Positions 20,624 to 33,124 of a stretch of 64,000 nt of DNA are shown here, in pieces. Position numbers and translations under genes: made by a program. The notes beneath the pieces were generated by a model, which saw nothing but the letters and a program-made list of their open reading frames with translations, was not told the origin of the DNA and searched no databases. Within the stretch, counting starts at the first letter, position 1. Every line of letters begins with the position of its first letter. This stretch comes from Tillandsia leiboldiana (lineage: Eukaryota > Streptophyta > Magnoliopsida > Poales > Bromeliaceae), in assembly GCA_029204045.2 (NCBI GenBank), contig CM055075.1, positions 22,812,491 through 22,876,490 on the forward strand, read 5' to 3'.

Positions 20624-22430
20624 TTAGGGATAGGTCAGTTGGGACTGTAGAAACCCTAGGCTTGTGGTTGGACCCTAGGATGACTTCGTGAGAGTCGCGA
20701 TTTTTAGCGAGAGTCCTGATTGAGTTTTATACCTCTCCCAAGTGATGGGATGGGTGATTGGCATGTTTATTCTCCTAAGCAATTATGTTGGCTGCAGACA
20801 ACATAATGCGGCGGAACGGTTGACATGCTCTAGACTCTCGCCGGAGTGGGTCGAGTTTTGTTTTGTGTTGTGGTGCAGTTGGTCGTGGTGAGCGGTGTCT
20901 CCCCGACGCGTTGTGCGGATTGGTGTGCACTCGTCGCAGCAGTGGAGCTTGAGCGGATTATTTTGGGGCCGGATACCCGGATTGAGGTCAGAGAGCTTCA
21001 GGCCCCGATGGTAGGATTATTTGTGGTATATCAGCGGCAGAGTGAGCCGCTGGTCTAGGTGACACAGTTGTCGGAGCAGTGGGCAGTCCGACAGTGTTTT
21101 TCTCCTGAGACCACCTGGTTACAGTATCCTCAGCGGTAGTGATTTCTGAGGCGCCGTTGGCGCAAGTGGCCCCCTCCGTGCTAATGTTTTGTGTTGCAGC
21201 ACCGAGGCGGCGTGGATTGCTGATAGTGGATAGGTTGTGGGACATCGTTGATGGATGGAGCCAGTTTTGGCAGATGAACCACCCCGATTTATGGATTTGA
21301 GTTGGAGCCTTTGGAGGCAGAATCGTGGTTGGTGGTGATGGAGTGATCAATTAAGAGTCTCCCTGTGCTAGAGAGTTTATGCAGTTTTTGAACTGTGCGC
21401 CCCAGGTTTCGAGGGACGAAGCGCATAGGATGTGCGCGACTGGGAGTGGATTGTGCCAGGATACCCTTTTAGTTTATCTGATCCCTCTGTTTTGGATTTT
21501 GGATTTTGCATGCCTCGATGGAGTAGGCATTGTGTATGGAGCGTACTATTGCAGTTCCTTTGGATAGGGATCTGCCGCCAGAGGCGAGTTCTGGATAGAG
21601 GCGCCTGGCGCTAAGTGTTGGAGGACAGATCGGCGGGTAGAGGCACTTTCGTTTTCCTTTCTAGGATGGTGGATATCCTTGTGGACGGATTAAGTAAAGC
21701 TTACCCAAGGAATGTTACCCTTTGTGATTGATAACATGCATGTTTGGGGTGCAATATAGGGATTGAGGGGTGAGCTTAATAAGGATAATTGTATAAGGAA
21801 TTGCAAGGGATTAATTGTGTTTTGTCGTATGACGGTTACCATAATGGATTTTCTGAGATGTTAGGGGTCGGGTGGACCCCGATGGCAACATCAGCATCTT
21901 TATCAGAGTAGCGCAGCGGAAGCGTGGATTGGTTGTCTGCGGAGGGCCTTAATTGTCGCCTCAGTGTGAGCAAAGGCGGAGAATTGCGATTCTTTGGTGG
22001 ATAGCCTTGAATTTCAGGCAGATTAAGTGACGACCACCTACATTGAGCGGTTGAGACTGTGCTGCCTGGGTGGAGGGCGCCAAGGCAGTGGATTGGGTCA
22101 TCGCAGGTGTGATTTCATCACAGCAGTCGAAGTTTGGGCAGGTTGCATTCCTGCATGGACTAGAGGTAGATTTGTTACCACATGCACTAGGGCTACAGGT
22201 TCCTGTTGGGGTAGTGCATGTGGAGGAGGTTTGGGGATCATGTCCAGTGCTGTTGAGACCTCGAGTGGTATCGGCAGATTTATTGGTATTTGTACCTGGT
22301 CAGTGTTTGACCCAGTGCGTGGGATTGGTTGGCACAATGCCACATGGTGTATGACTGCGGAGAGAGAAGGTTATGATCTTCTGCAAGCAGACATTAGGGA
22401 CTTGTTCATTGAGATAGTCAGAGCGCACAG
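20624..22430 (+). pseudogene. E6 leader and gag relic
   Basis: The first 150 bp match the E3 and E10 leaders. 21190-21480 corresponds to the middle of the E3 gag (GATGGAGCCAG, then CCACCCCGATT, then a GGAGGCAGAATC block) and to the reversed E10 segment at 58120-58300, but stops and frameshifts destroy the frame. 22027-22430 matches a reversed E10 segment around 57209-57500. No zinc knuckle could be recognised. Nothing here can be translated into a working gag. Confidence 0.6.
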
Positions 22431-22439
22431 GTTGTAGCG

Positions 22440-22729
22440 ACTATGCGCGAGGTGCTCACGGCGGCACCGGGACGCGAGGATATCCCTGTTATCGTGAGAT
22501 CCCGGGTGTGATTCCCCCGGAGCTGATGATAATGCCGCCGGTTTGGGAGATTGAGGTTGCGATTGACGTGGTTCAAGGGACCACGTCAATCCTGATAGCA
22601 CCTCATTGGATATCACCTGTAGAGCTGAGAGAGCTGATGGCGCAGTCGCAGGATCTGATGGATCGAGGGTCTGTTCGATCTAGTACCACGTCGTTGGCAC
22701 ACGACAGTGAGGGTCCTTGTGTGGGGTGA
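22440..22729 (+). pseudogene. E6 Gypsy pol relic: region just before the RT domain
   Basis: The open stretch from 22508 reads PPVWEIEVAIDVV, then IAPHWISPVELRELMAQ and SQDLMDRGSVRSS. This is the Gypsy RT entry block, normally LPP-R-EFAIDLVPG-APIS-APYRM-PAEL and then LLDKGFIRPS. The later catalytic part with YIDD is not found. The block is cut off after the equivalent of RPSTS. It shows the element once had pol. A matching relic lies in E10 at 56846-57034. Confidence 0.8.
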
Positions 22730-24219
22730 CCGCAGGCGGGTTTGGATATTATTTAGGACCATTTGTTGGAAATATACTCCGGCAGTTGTTGCTATTGATG
22801 CATGTATCTTTTGGGAGTATACAGCTGGGTGTTTCGCCAAGATGGTGTTCAGGACATGGTAGGGGCATTGTGAGTACAGTGAGGATGAATGGATGACTAA
22901 TGCCCGGTCGTCTTTAAGATATGAGGGATTGTGTATTCTTGCTGCACTTGGAAGAATTATTTGAGATATTCTTCTGGGATATTTTGATTTTTACCCCATC
23001 TCTGTATGGTTTAGAGCTGGTGGAATACTTGTAGATGGTGTAACAAGGTCTGTGAGGAAGAAGCTGTATGCCAAGCTGTTGTGATACAAGTTTTAACTTT
23101 GGGAGCATATCTTCCTGGATTACTTGTTCTAGCCGTAAGGGGCAGCGGTGGTAATCTGACCTTAATGGACGCTATGCGAGAATGACTGAGACCGGCAGTT
23201 ATTTGTTGAGGTAAGGAGCTTCTTGGACTGGGCAGTGTCAGGAGCGCTTGGCAATCGGATGATGAGATTGATACCAGCCCTGATTTCAGCATCGCCAGTG
23301 TGGGGAGATGGATTTGTGAGATACAGTGATGCCTCCCATGGTAGCTAGGAAGTTACAGTTGGATTTGTGGCAAGCATCCTATATCACCCCGATAGGGCCA
23401 CTGTGATGGCGGATACCCGGAGCAGGAGAGCTATTTGGGGTTGAGTTTGTTGACTCCGCAGCTGGCGCTGTCTGGACTGTCGAGACAAACGTGGCGTATG
23501 GTGGTGTCACTGAGGACTCTTTGGATGATAGACCACGGCTGAATGGTTCGCTTGGATGGTCAAGATTTGGGAGCGACCGGGCAAGGACCCCTCCCTCCTG
23601 GTTAGGGCTCCTTTCCTTTCGGAGTCGCCTAGCATGTCACTGGTTTGGGAGTTGAGGACACAACTCCCAGAATTTGATGAAGTGATCGCCTGGAACAAAT
23701 ACCCTTTTTCGAGCCTGGAGGATTGGATTTACCAGCTGCAAGGGTACTGGATCTGCTCGAAGATTGATTCGCGAGCTGGTTCTCTCGACTGCTTATAGTT
23801 GTGTGCTGATGCCCGAGAGTTGAGGAGGTGTCGCTACACCCTGATGGTTTTGGATTAGAGATCAGAGTTATGTGATCAGTTGGAGGACTTATATTGGATA
23901 CCTCGGGAGTGCAGAGGTATTCGGATCGAGCTTGTGTGCCGTGGACTTGTGGTTGGATTACCTGAGGCCCTCGGGAGTGCAGATTTCTTGGTAGCTCGAG
24001 CGGTTAGCCCAGCTGTACTTGGTTGAGTTGGTACGGTTTTTCTGGAGTGCCCGCCTTTATTTTGTTCTAGTTAGAGAACCGAGGACCGCATCGCATCTTT
24101 GGTAGAGGTAATTGTCCGCCTTGGAAGCTCGAGTGGTGATGATTGGATATTTACCCCCCTTTATTTGGCTGAGATTCCGTGTTGAGGAACGACTTTAGTT
24201 TCGAGGACGAAACTTTCTT
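22730..24219 (+). pseudogene. E6 decayed pol remainder
   Basis: There is no clear RT, RNase H or integrase motif in any frame. The end (about 24170-24221) still reads SFEDETFF before a TAG inside the purine tract, the usual C-terminal tail of plant Gypsy pol. It is best seen as a pol region scrambled by deletions and point changes. Confidence 0.55.
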
Positions 24220-24233
24220 TTAGTGGGGGAGGA
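24220..24233 (+). other. E6 polypurine tract
   Basis: TTAGTGGGGGAGGA directly before the 3' LTR start TGTGATG at 24234. E10 has the same 14 bases reversed at 55680-55693. Confidence 0.93.
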
Positions 24234-26765
24234 TGTGATGACCCGGATCTCCGCAGAGCTGCTGCGGTGCGTTGGGGTGGCTATTGGAGGTCTACATGGT
24301 GCATTGGATGTGTTTGGGGCACAATTGGGCACAAGTGTTGGACTTCGGGCTTATTTGGATCTTGTGGGTGACCGGAGGACCCCAGGGAGGGTTTAGAAGT
24401 GGTTTCGCGCGAATCAGATATTAAGTTTGGGCTCCGCGCGAAATTCGGGCTAAGAATACACTTCCGGAAGCCTCCGGCAAATTTTAGAGTTGGAATTTGG
24501 TAAAATGGACGTCAAATTCGGATTCAGCGCGCGAAAACGGTCAAAATGGACTACCCACTTGATGTTTTTGAGCTAAGGTTACTGTTCAGTGCCGGAACAG
24601 TGATTCCGGCGATCACCGGCGGCGGCGGCAGCGGCGGAGAGCGGCGGCGCGGCCTCGGGCAGGCGGAAAGCGGCGGCGGGCAGGGCGCGTGGGCGCGGGC
24701 AGGGCGCGCGGGCAGGGCGCGCGGTTGCGCGGTCCACGCGGCATGCGTGCACCGGAGCTGGGTGCCACGTGGCGGCTTCCCATTGGATGGTCCACAGGTC
24801 GCGGTCTACGGAGCTGTGCGGTGTACGGTGGACTGGGCGGGAAGACACGTGGCATCCTGGCATTGGTTCGGTGTTTGACGTTTCGTGCACCGGGTTCAGC
24901 GAGCGTGGGGCACTGACGCGTGGCGTGCGGGGATTGGCCGGGCCACTGTGCGCGTGCAGGCGGCAGGTGGCGTGGCAGGCGGCGTGGCAGCGGTGGCAGG
25001 CGGCGTTGGCAGGCGGCCGGCGGGCGTGGCGGGCACGGCGCCGACGTGGCGCACGCGGGTGCCACGTGGCGGCCCGCCATTGGCGGGCGCCACATTCCGC
25101 GTTGACCACGCGGGCCACGCGGCAGGACGGGAGCTGCCGAGTTTGCTGTCCCGTGTTCGGGGGACACGTGGCGCAATCTGGTGGATTCGGGCGCTCGATC
25201 GACGGCCCGGATCGGCGCACTGTGCGCGCCCGAAAGATTTGGGCACCCGGAATTTGGGACACAGTGGGCATTTTGGATTTGTTTGGAATGGGCCTTTAAA
25301 TACCTCCTTTTCTCCCTCTTTCTTTCCCTTTTTCCGAGCCTTAGAGTGAGAATGGGAGGGAGAGCTCTATATGGAATTTGTTCCCCTTGATATTCTTGAG
25401 CTCCTGGTGGATCGCCGGAATTTTTGGAAGCTCGGCAACGGCGATATCGATTTTACAGTTCGCCTCGGTTTTCCCCCATTTCGGCCCATTACCGTCGCAG
25501 TTCAGTCGGAAATTCGCTGTGAGCAAACCAGGAGGAGTTTTTGGGCGATTTCTTCGACAGCATGTTCCTAAGAGGTAAGGCTTCGATTTCCGTGTTGATC
25601 GCTTCGCTCTGTTTTGCACTTTTGGCACGTTTCCCGAGGCATCTTTGACCCCCATTTTTCTGTGATGGATTTTGGACAGCACCGGCTTGTCGATTTTATA
25701 TCTCAGCCTAGAAACATCGGATCAAGGCGTTTCAGGACTCGATTTTGATCTACTCGTCGCGAGGATCACAGTGGTGATTTTTCTGAGATTTTTGGAAATT
25801 GTTTCGAAGGTGATAATTAAGCTTTTCTTGGACTGATTGCTACAGGAATTCTGATTTGGAAGGTTTTGAGGTGCAGCGATGTTTTATTTTTATCTTGGTC
25901 TACAGGTATCAGATCTGGGCGTTTAAATAGTCGTTTTGGGGCTACTCTTCGCGAGGAACGCGACCATGAATTTTCTGGATTTTTTTGAGGACTGGACAGA
26001 GGTGATATTTAGCCTTTTTGGGGGCTGATTTTGGACTGCGGTTAATTGTACAGTTTTGAGTTTAATTGTGCGCGTTGTTCTGTGCAGTGGGACACAGATT
26101 TTTGGTGGATTGCTGTGTTAGAGGACCGTGGGCAGCGAGAGGTCTCTTTTGGTGTTGTGTGCGCTTTTTGAGGTGGGTGGTTGTTGCATACCTCTACTTT
26201 TGACTTGCTCACTAAGTTTATTAGAGAAGCCCACTATTGAACATATTGATTGATTGCGATGCATGTTTGACTGATATAAATGTGAGCCTATCATCTGAGA
26301 TTAATTTTGTGGATATAGCATGTTGGGTTATTATGGGGATAATATTGCTGTTGGAACATGATCAGTGGAATAATTTAATAGTGATAGTTAACATGCCGTA
26401 TCAGCACATAAATTCTACGGAAATTGGTTAAATGGACTAATTATCGGGACATGATGACTTATCTATGTGCGGGTTCCACCTTGGGATTTATCATGGATCA
26501 GGGATCTTATACATGTGTAGTTGACTGATGATTTTAGCATGATTGTTATATTTATTTGGATATTATTAATTGTTACACATGTTGAACTGTTATTTGACAT
26601 TCTCTCTCTTTCACATTGCATGAGGACTTTTGCATGCTTGTGTGGACATCTAGATAGGCCACTATTTATTGCTACACTATCATATTGGGATTTGACTTAG
26701 GAGAAACCATGATTGCTTTCTTTCTCCTTCTTATTTAGACTTTCGAGTCATGTTGCTCGGGTTCG
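24234..26765 (+). repeat. E6 3' LTR, first part
   Basis: It matches 16809-19350 of the 5' LTR and ends with the GTTCG target duplicated by E7. It carries four perfect ERSE modules (24768-25083) and the leader donor at 25575. Confidence 0.95.
24768..25083 (+). promoter_or_regulatory. E6 3' LTR: four perfect ERSE modules
   Basis: CGTGG-N9-ATTGG at 24768-24786, 24848-24866, 24919-24937 and 25065-25083, all unchanged relative to the 5' LTR although other bases in this GC-rich part have changed. Confidence 0.72.
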
Positions 26766-29700
26766 TGTCACGCCCCGGGGGTTTGTTTTAGCGGAAACGA
26801 TTCATAAGAGTCGAATATTTGACGTGTAAATTTTTTTTTGTTTAAAAGAGAACCCCTCTTCCCCGGCACGTGCCCAGACCCGCCACACATACAGGATCCC
26901 TCTGCAAACGGACAGAGTCTCCCCTGTACGTGCACGGCGTAGCGTTCGGTACATGTTCCAACATACCCAACCAATCAATCACAACAGTTATTCACAAACA
27001 ACCAGCATTCTAAACTAATACAAGGAAAACATATGGCCGATCAATTTGGAAAGGATAAATCCACAGTTTTGAAAGAGCGCCTACCCGGCGCTTACGTTTT
27101 GAAAGCTAGTTTCGAAATCAGCATAAATCCACAAGGTTTGAAAACGGTGCCCACCCGACACCAAGTTTTGAAATCCCTTTCGCAATCCATAAATCCACAG
27201 GGTTTTGAAACCAGTGCCCACACGACACTTAGATTTTAAAAACGGTTTTCGCAATCTTTTCTTTGACTTTTGCCTTTTTGATTTTCAAACGGCCAATAGA
27301 AATATAAGGAAAGTAACGCACAAGGGGCACTAAATGCAACCCGTACCGACATCCACGCCGACCCCACGAGGGTATCGCGAACCTCTCACATAACTACAAT
27401 GCAATGTAAAGCGAGAATGAAAGAAGAAATACAGTCCGGGGTCCCCAGCGACCCAGCTGCTCCTGTCCCGTCCTCACCACCGCCTACCTCTCCCCCCGTC
27501 TGAACCCTGTCACGAAGTGGGATGTCAGTGACGTAAAAGTAGTAGAGCAGGAGAATATAGTAAAACAAACCGTGAAGACAACCGGAGCAACCACCCCCCC
27601 CTCAAGGAGGAAAAGCAACCTGTACACCTGTATCCTGTAATGCCCGGACACGTCGGACAACTAAACCGACGGCCCATACCGTACCTGCAGAAACCCGACC
27701 ACGTCGGACAACTAAACCGACGGGTCGCACCGCTCGCACCTCGGCGCCTCAACCCCACCACTAATAAGGGGCCCCACTACGTCACCTCGTGGGTATACAC
27801 GGGTCATAGACCACTTTTCCGGAAAAGCGCACCCTTTGCGGTGGCCAAACCGCGGGTGCGCGTGTTGCAGCCTCGAGCCAAGTAACCGTAACCACCATCA
27901 TGTCAGCAGCATAATATATATAACAAGAGTGAAACGGCAACATGTATAATCAAAAGTAAAACCGTAGCATATGCGATCAGAAGTAACCCGCTATCATGTA
28001 TAATCAACGTCAAGGCAATGATACGTGTACTCGAAGGTAGCCCGCCCACATATAATTATCAAAAGAAGAACGACCGTCGGAGACCGACGCTAAACACTAT
28101 GAAGAAACCCGCTAACATGCATAAGTTATCACCCATCAATATTTAACCCCAGTACACTTAGAATTGACCCCGCCCAACAAGATAGAGCTAGATGCTAGGA
28201 CAAAGGAAATAAAACCCACCTGAATGTAGGCCGATCCCGAACTCCCGCTAGACTACCGGGAGGCTGGTGCTGAACTGCTGGGCCCTGAACAGAGACTGTA
28301 GTCAGAACTAGACTCACACATACCCATCCTGACAACACTACAGCAACACAACGCTAACACGGAATAATATAGCCGATTTACGGAACAAGGTCCGATTCCC
28401 GCTCAACAAGAGCCCACGGAACTCTAACCAAAATGCCTAGTGGGTAAATAATTACTGTCTGAAGACAGCCTTGATGCTACAATTGCATTTAGGTACCGAA
28501 TATGATCTGAATTGTATAAAAACCAAGGGTTGATACACCGTTCTAGTCCGTTCTTGAAATCCGGGACGTTTTAGACTAAACCGCAAATTGCAGTAGGTGG
28601 ATCTCGCTGCGAGCTAACCCGTGCTCACATGTTTGAGTGGACACGCAACCCGAAAATACAGTCGGGCCCATGATCTCTTAGTGTCTAGTTATTAGTTATG
28701 CAATATCTTAACTTAGACTTGATCCAGTTGGGGTCTAACTAAGGCATGTTATCAAGGATTTGTCCAGAAGTGGGGTGCTCACCTGAGACGCGCCGGAGGT
28801 GGCCGGAGGAGTCGCCGCAGCAAGGTGGTACTCCTCCAAGGCTCGGACTTGGGTTCTGCTCTGCACCAGAGGTAAGCACAGGTTAGAGGGGGGTCCCCAG
28901 GGGTGTCTTGGTCCAATCTGGGTCGAGCTCCGGCGGCCGGAGGCGGCGGCGGCCGGAGATGAGCCCGAGAGGGCGACCTCGGGTGCAAGGTTTGGAGCCG
29001 AGTTGCAGGGGGTATTCTAGATCAAAATAAATTCATGGTGAGCTTCAGTAGGGTCTGTAGATCTTACCTGGTGGTTGGCCGGAGCCCCGGAGCACCGGGG
29101 ATCGCCGGAGAGGAGGAAAAGACCGAGCTCGGGTGCAACTCTGCACAGCAAAAGCCCGACGTTAGGGAGGCCATGCAAGATGATGGGAGGGCTCTTACCG
29201 ACCACAGAGACTCACCTGGGTTGTTCCCGGTGACAGAGGAGCGCCGGCAAGGCGGCGCCGGAGGAGCTCGGGAAAGCTTCAAGGCCTCCAATGGCGGTTT
29301 CCGGCGCGGTGGCTCCGGGCCGGAGCAAGATGGACCCGAAGCTTCGTCTCGGAGCCACAAAGCTTGGTGCAGTGGTGGCCGGCGGCGGGAGGTCGCGGCG
29401 GCGCCGGACGGCGGCTGTCGGCCGAAGTGCCAACTATCCGGTTTCTAGGGCACTCTCGCACGGACCCGATCTTGATCCGGTCGCCCTCCAGCTTCGGGGG
29501 ATGCTAAAGTCGACGAGAGGACACGAATCCACGGTGCTGATAAGATTTTTGTCGGTCGGTTGCACCTGTGAGAAATCCCGACCAATTAGTGGTATTCCGG
29601 CAATACCTCGCTCCCGCCGGCAACCGGATGGACGGCGACGGCTGGGATAACATGAGGATGATCCCCTCAGTGTCAGGAACATGATGCTAGGGTTTAGGGA

Positions 29701-30891
29701 CCAACTTAAAATAATTATTTTCAAAAACTTACCCCGCCGGAGTTTGGAAAGGAGAAGGATCTCCCACGGCGGCGCGCGACGGCGGCTGGGGGTCGGTTCA
29801 CCCCGGGCTCGGCTGCGGCTTCACAGAGGAAGTTCCCAGATGGACTTGATCACGTTGAGTCCCTCCCAACACTTCCTTACCAAGACGCCCGAAGATCAAG
29901 AAAGTCTCTTGATCTCTTTCTTCTCCGGCGGCGTGGTGGCGGAGGCCGGTGCGGGGAGGCTCCGGGAAGCGCGGCAGAGGGGAGGAGTTTGTTGTGAGGT
30001 GCGGCTAGGGCAAGGGTTTTAGGGTTTCGTGTATGGAGCCCTAGCTCGTATGCATAGTTACTTATAGGATTTGGCGATCTTGCATTTTAGTCCCTCCAAA
30101 CAATTTATTTGCTGATAAGTCCTCCACAGCAACTTCAACTTGCACTCAGGTCCTCCTCCCAGAACAGGCACGCAAAACGAGGCAACTTCGATAGGGTCTT
30201 ATGTGCAAATATCCCCTTTTTCACCTAGTTTCACGCTTTTTGAGGCGATCCGCTCGTCGAAACGAAAAATGGACTGCGCCATGACGTCCGGCTAGACGAG
30301 ACCCATTAGGTAGCGATTTCTGATTTTCGAGAAACTGTCCGGATAAAATCTCGGTCCATAAAATACTATTCCGGAATACAGTTTTCGCGCTTTTCGAGAC
30401 TCTAGGGTCGTCGTACGGAGATTCTGTCAGCGCCATTGCGTCCCGAACGCCGAAACCGTTTGAAACGCCTACCTGAAGTGCCATGTTCGGTTTCCAGCCA
30501 GCGAATTGGTCAACGTTGTGTCCGTCGGGGTTCCGAAAACTATGGCTACTGTTCACCTACAGTAACAACTCAATTACACTGTGCGCAGAGCACTGGTACA
30601 ATGGTCGCGGTTATTTGCTCGCTTCTTCATCGGTTTCCGGAAGGTCCGACCGTCGGATCGAAAAGTGCTGAATATGGATCTCGTTCAGTTCGATGAGGCG
30701 AGCGCAACGGTCGATTCGGATTTCCAAGATCATGTCCGGATTAGAAGAAATGGCCTTTTTGCCTCGTAAAACGTGCAACTTGCACACTGGCGATTGACCA
30801 TATGGCCAACAGGGGTCTTTTGAATTCAAAAACCAGGTCAAAATTAACTTTTAGACTATTTATTAAAATTAAAATATTTCGGGTTTCTACA
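26766..30891 (-). repeat. E7 3' LTR
   Basis: 4126 bp. It holds a degenerate repeat of about 60-70 bp (ATAAATCCACA...GTGCCCAC, three copies in 27053-27235), a two-copy CGTCGGACAACTAAACCGACGG repeat split by a short spacer (27648-27722), a GCCGGAG-rich part (28780-29960) and a TATA-like CTTATAGG near 30060. On the minus strand several strong splice-donor matches occur (near 28781, 29071, 29213 and 29727). I see no gene. Confidence 0.95.
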
Positions 30892-32762
30892 TCACTTACA
30901 ACTTAAAAGAAGTTTCGTCCCCGAAACTTACAACTTAAAAAAAAAGTTTTATTCCCGGAGCATACAACCTGAAGTCATACTTCATGGAATGCTCAAAAAG
31001 TTCAATCGGGGGCTACAAGTCAGTCGCCAGGTGTCGACAACTCTAAGGCTACTAATTTAGATCCAATCTGATACTCCCCATTACAGGCCGGGTATTTCCT
31101 CAGTTCTTTCGGCAGTCCGTTGCCTGCAGCCAACGTGCTTACCAAAAGAACAGGGAAATACCATAGCTCTGTCGCCAACACTAGTTGGGGACCCAACTCC
31201 TATCAGAAGGTATATCACATACCTCCCAACACAATCTCAGTGCTAAAAACATAACCTTTATCAAGGATTACTACCCCCTCGTGGTCACAACCATCACCAT
31301 GACTAACACATAGGCGAGTCCACGTCGATCCACAAAATCTATGCAAAAGGTGGGGTCAATTTGCATCCGTCCCGAACAGGGTTACCATCGGCCCATAGGC
31401 CATTGAATTATGACATGGGGACACTAAAGGATCAACAACTTGTTCAACCTCTAAGCAAACCGTGAGGCTAGTGCAATATTAGCAGCCATCTACTGCTGCG
31501 CCATCAGCTGGACGATTACGACAAGAACAGTGATTTAACCTTTAATCACTGTAACTGATCCGAGCACCCTGGCTCCATTCAAACATCAAGTCCACAGCCG
31601 AAACCCTGACCGCGGCTAACCCTGCACTAACGACGATCCCAAACCAGAGTGCGTACGGCTAATAACCGACACAACGATATGCAAGTCACTAAGGTTAGAT
31701 CTGCTTCCTCGCCCGCAAGCGCACTAGAATTTTCTCGAGTGCTACATCACTCACACCTTAAACGAAGTTTCATCCCGAAGCTTAAATACGCCAGGAATCC
31801 AATACATGGGGAATGTGGCCAAACGTGTTCCGACTTGCGCTTCCCATTGGCCTTGCGCCCCTCGTGATCTGTACTGTTTCACAATCACAAACTCGCAACC
31901 CAAAACCTCAAGACTATGCCTTGGTCATGGGGTGCTGGCGACAAAACCCAAGAAGCACAGTCCTACTTCCGTCTTGGCACCTGAGGGGGTGTGACACTCT
32001 GATTAACCTCTACTGCTCGGTCCCAATCCATTGCCCTTCCAAGCACCATGCACTGTGTCGAGCTGCATACCCCCAGACCAAACGATCACCTTCCCAACTA
32101 GGAGTATTCTAAGCTCTAGGTCCGCTCAACAAAAAGAAGGAGTCAAGCCCAAATGAACAAGATTTGCTAGCCCCGGTGGTCTCTTTTCTCAACCCTAGGG
32201 GGAATCCCAAGACCCCACCGTGACGATTCCTGCACCCATCGCAGTGACCACAGCAAAGGGCCGAACCGTGGGTAACAACCGTAGGGGAAGAGTCCTCATG
32301 CCTACCCCTACCCTATCCAAGATGCAAAAGAATCGGCCGACTCTCTGCTGTAACCTAAAACCCGTTGTCCTGGAAGGTACAATTTTAGGCAAGGAGACTA
32401 CCCAGCTACTCACGACCGACAAAACGGCCGCTTCACTAACAACCATCGGTGGATTACCCTACCACCAGTCGCCGTTACTAACGACGACCAAAGCGTTGGC
32501 AGAGGGAAGGGTTCGAAAAAACATCACCCGGCGCAACGATCTGCTGTGATAACAGCCGCACCTAGCGCATGAACACCTGTTAGCAGGCCCACCGTGTCCC
32601 ACGCTGGTTGCTTAAACCATTGATTCCTAGCAACCATCAATACCTCGGTGGCTGCCGGCCTCGTTCCCAGCCCCCATAACAACACCACTACACGAGCCAA
32701 AACAACACGACTACCCAACCGCGACAACCGGGCTAAACCGAGAAACAAAACTTAACCCGCAC
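30892..32762 (-). other. E7 internal region without recognisable coding sequence
   Basis: No pol motif on either strand. Next to the LTR the minus strand has TTTCGGGGACGAAAC, the common Gypsy pol tail, and a poor purine tract. A second, similar LTR-end-plus-tail motif lies at 31742-31782 (CTACATCACTCACACC, then a degenerate tail), as if another element's 3' end had been captured. Confidence 0.6.
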
Positions 32763-32906
32763 TCACACACCACACACGTGCTCGGTGAGGTTGGCCAGAT
32801 TCCCCGCCATCTCCTGCAATTGCTGCCGCAGGAGCTGGTTCTCCACGGCCGTCGACGTCGTCGCGTCGGCCTCTGCGTCCCCGGCCGATGTTCTAGTACG
32901 GGCCAT
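32763..32906 (-). pseudogene. E7 gag leader, 47 codons then stop
   Basis: The ATG at 32904-32906 opens MARTRTSAGDAEADATT, followed by VENQLLRQQLQEMAGNLA and a TGA at 32763-32765. An N-terminus rich in Arg, Ala and Thr followed by a short coiled coil of this kind is the usual start of a plant Gypsy gag. The main gag domain and zinc knuckle are absent downstream. It lies about 200 bp inside the primer site, the right place for gag. It may survive because the start of gag overlaps packaging signals; that is inference. Confidence 0.7.
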
Positions 32907-33106
32907 GTCTGTCACACATCACAAGAGTCAACTCTAGACTACCCTACTGACAACACCCATAAAGTGAGAGAAAGGACTCAACATTTCCCTCCCCCCCCCT
33001 CGATCACTCACGTTCTACAGTCCTATGCCCTACCCATTTCATTCATGTGTAGGCAAGTGAGGTGTTCCCGCGGATGTCGGCACTAACTGTTGTGATTGAA
33101 AGAACT

Positions 33107-33117
33107 CTCTGATACCA
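33107..33117 (-). other. E7 primer binding site
   Basis: The minus strand reads TGGTATCAGAG, then AG instead of C; 11 bases match initiator Met tRNA, 7 bp from the LTR at 33125. Confidence 0.88.
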
Positions 33118-33124
33118 TTTAGTC

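Noticed and set aside
29035..29450. Possible host gene exon in the E7 LTR (137-codon open frame with splice-like ends)
   Set aside because: The same frame is in both LTRs, has no recognisable domain, and nearby frames on both strands are equally open.
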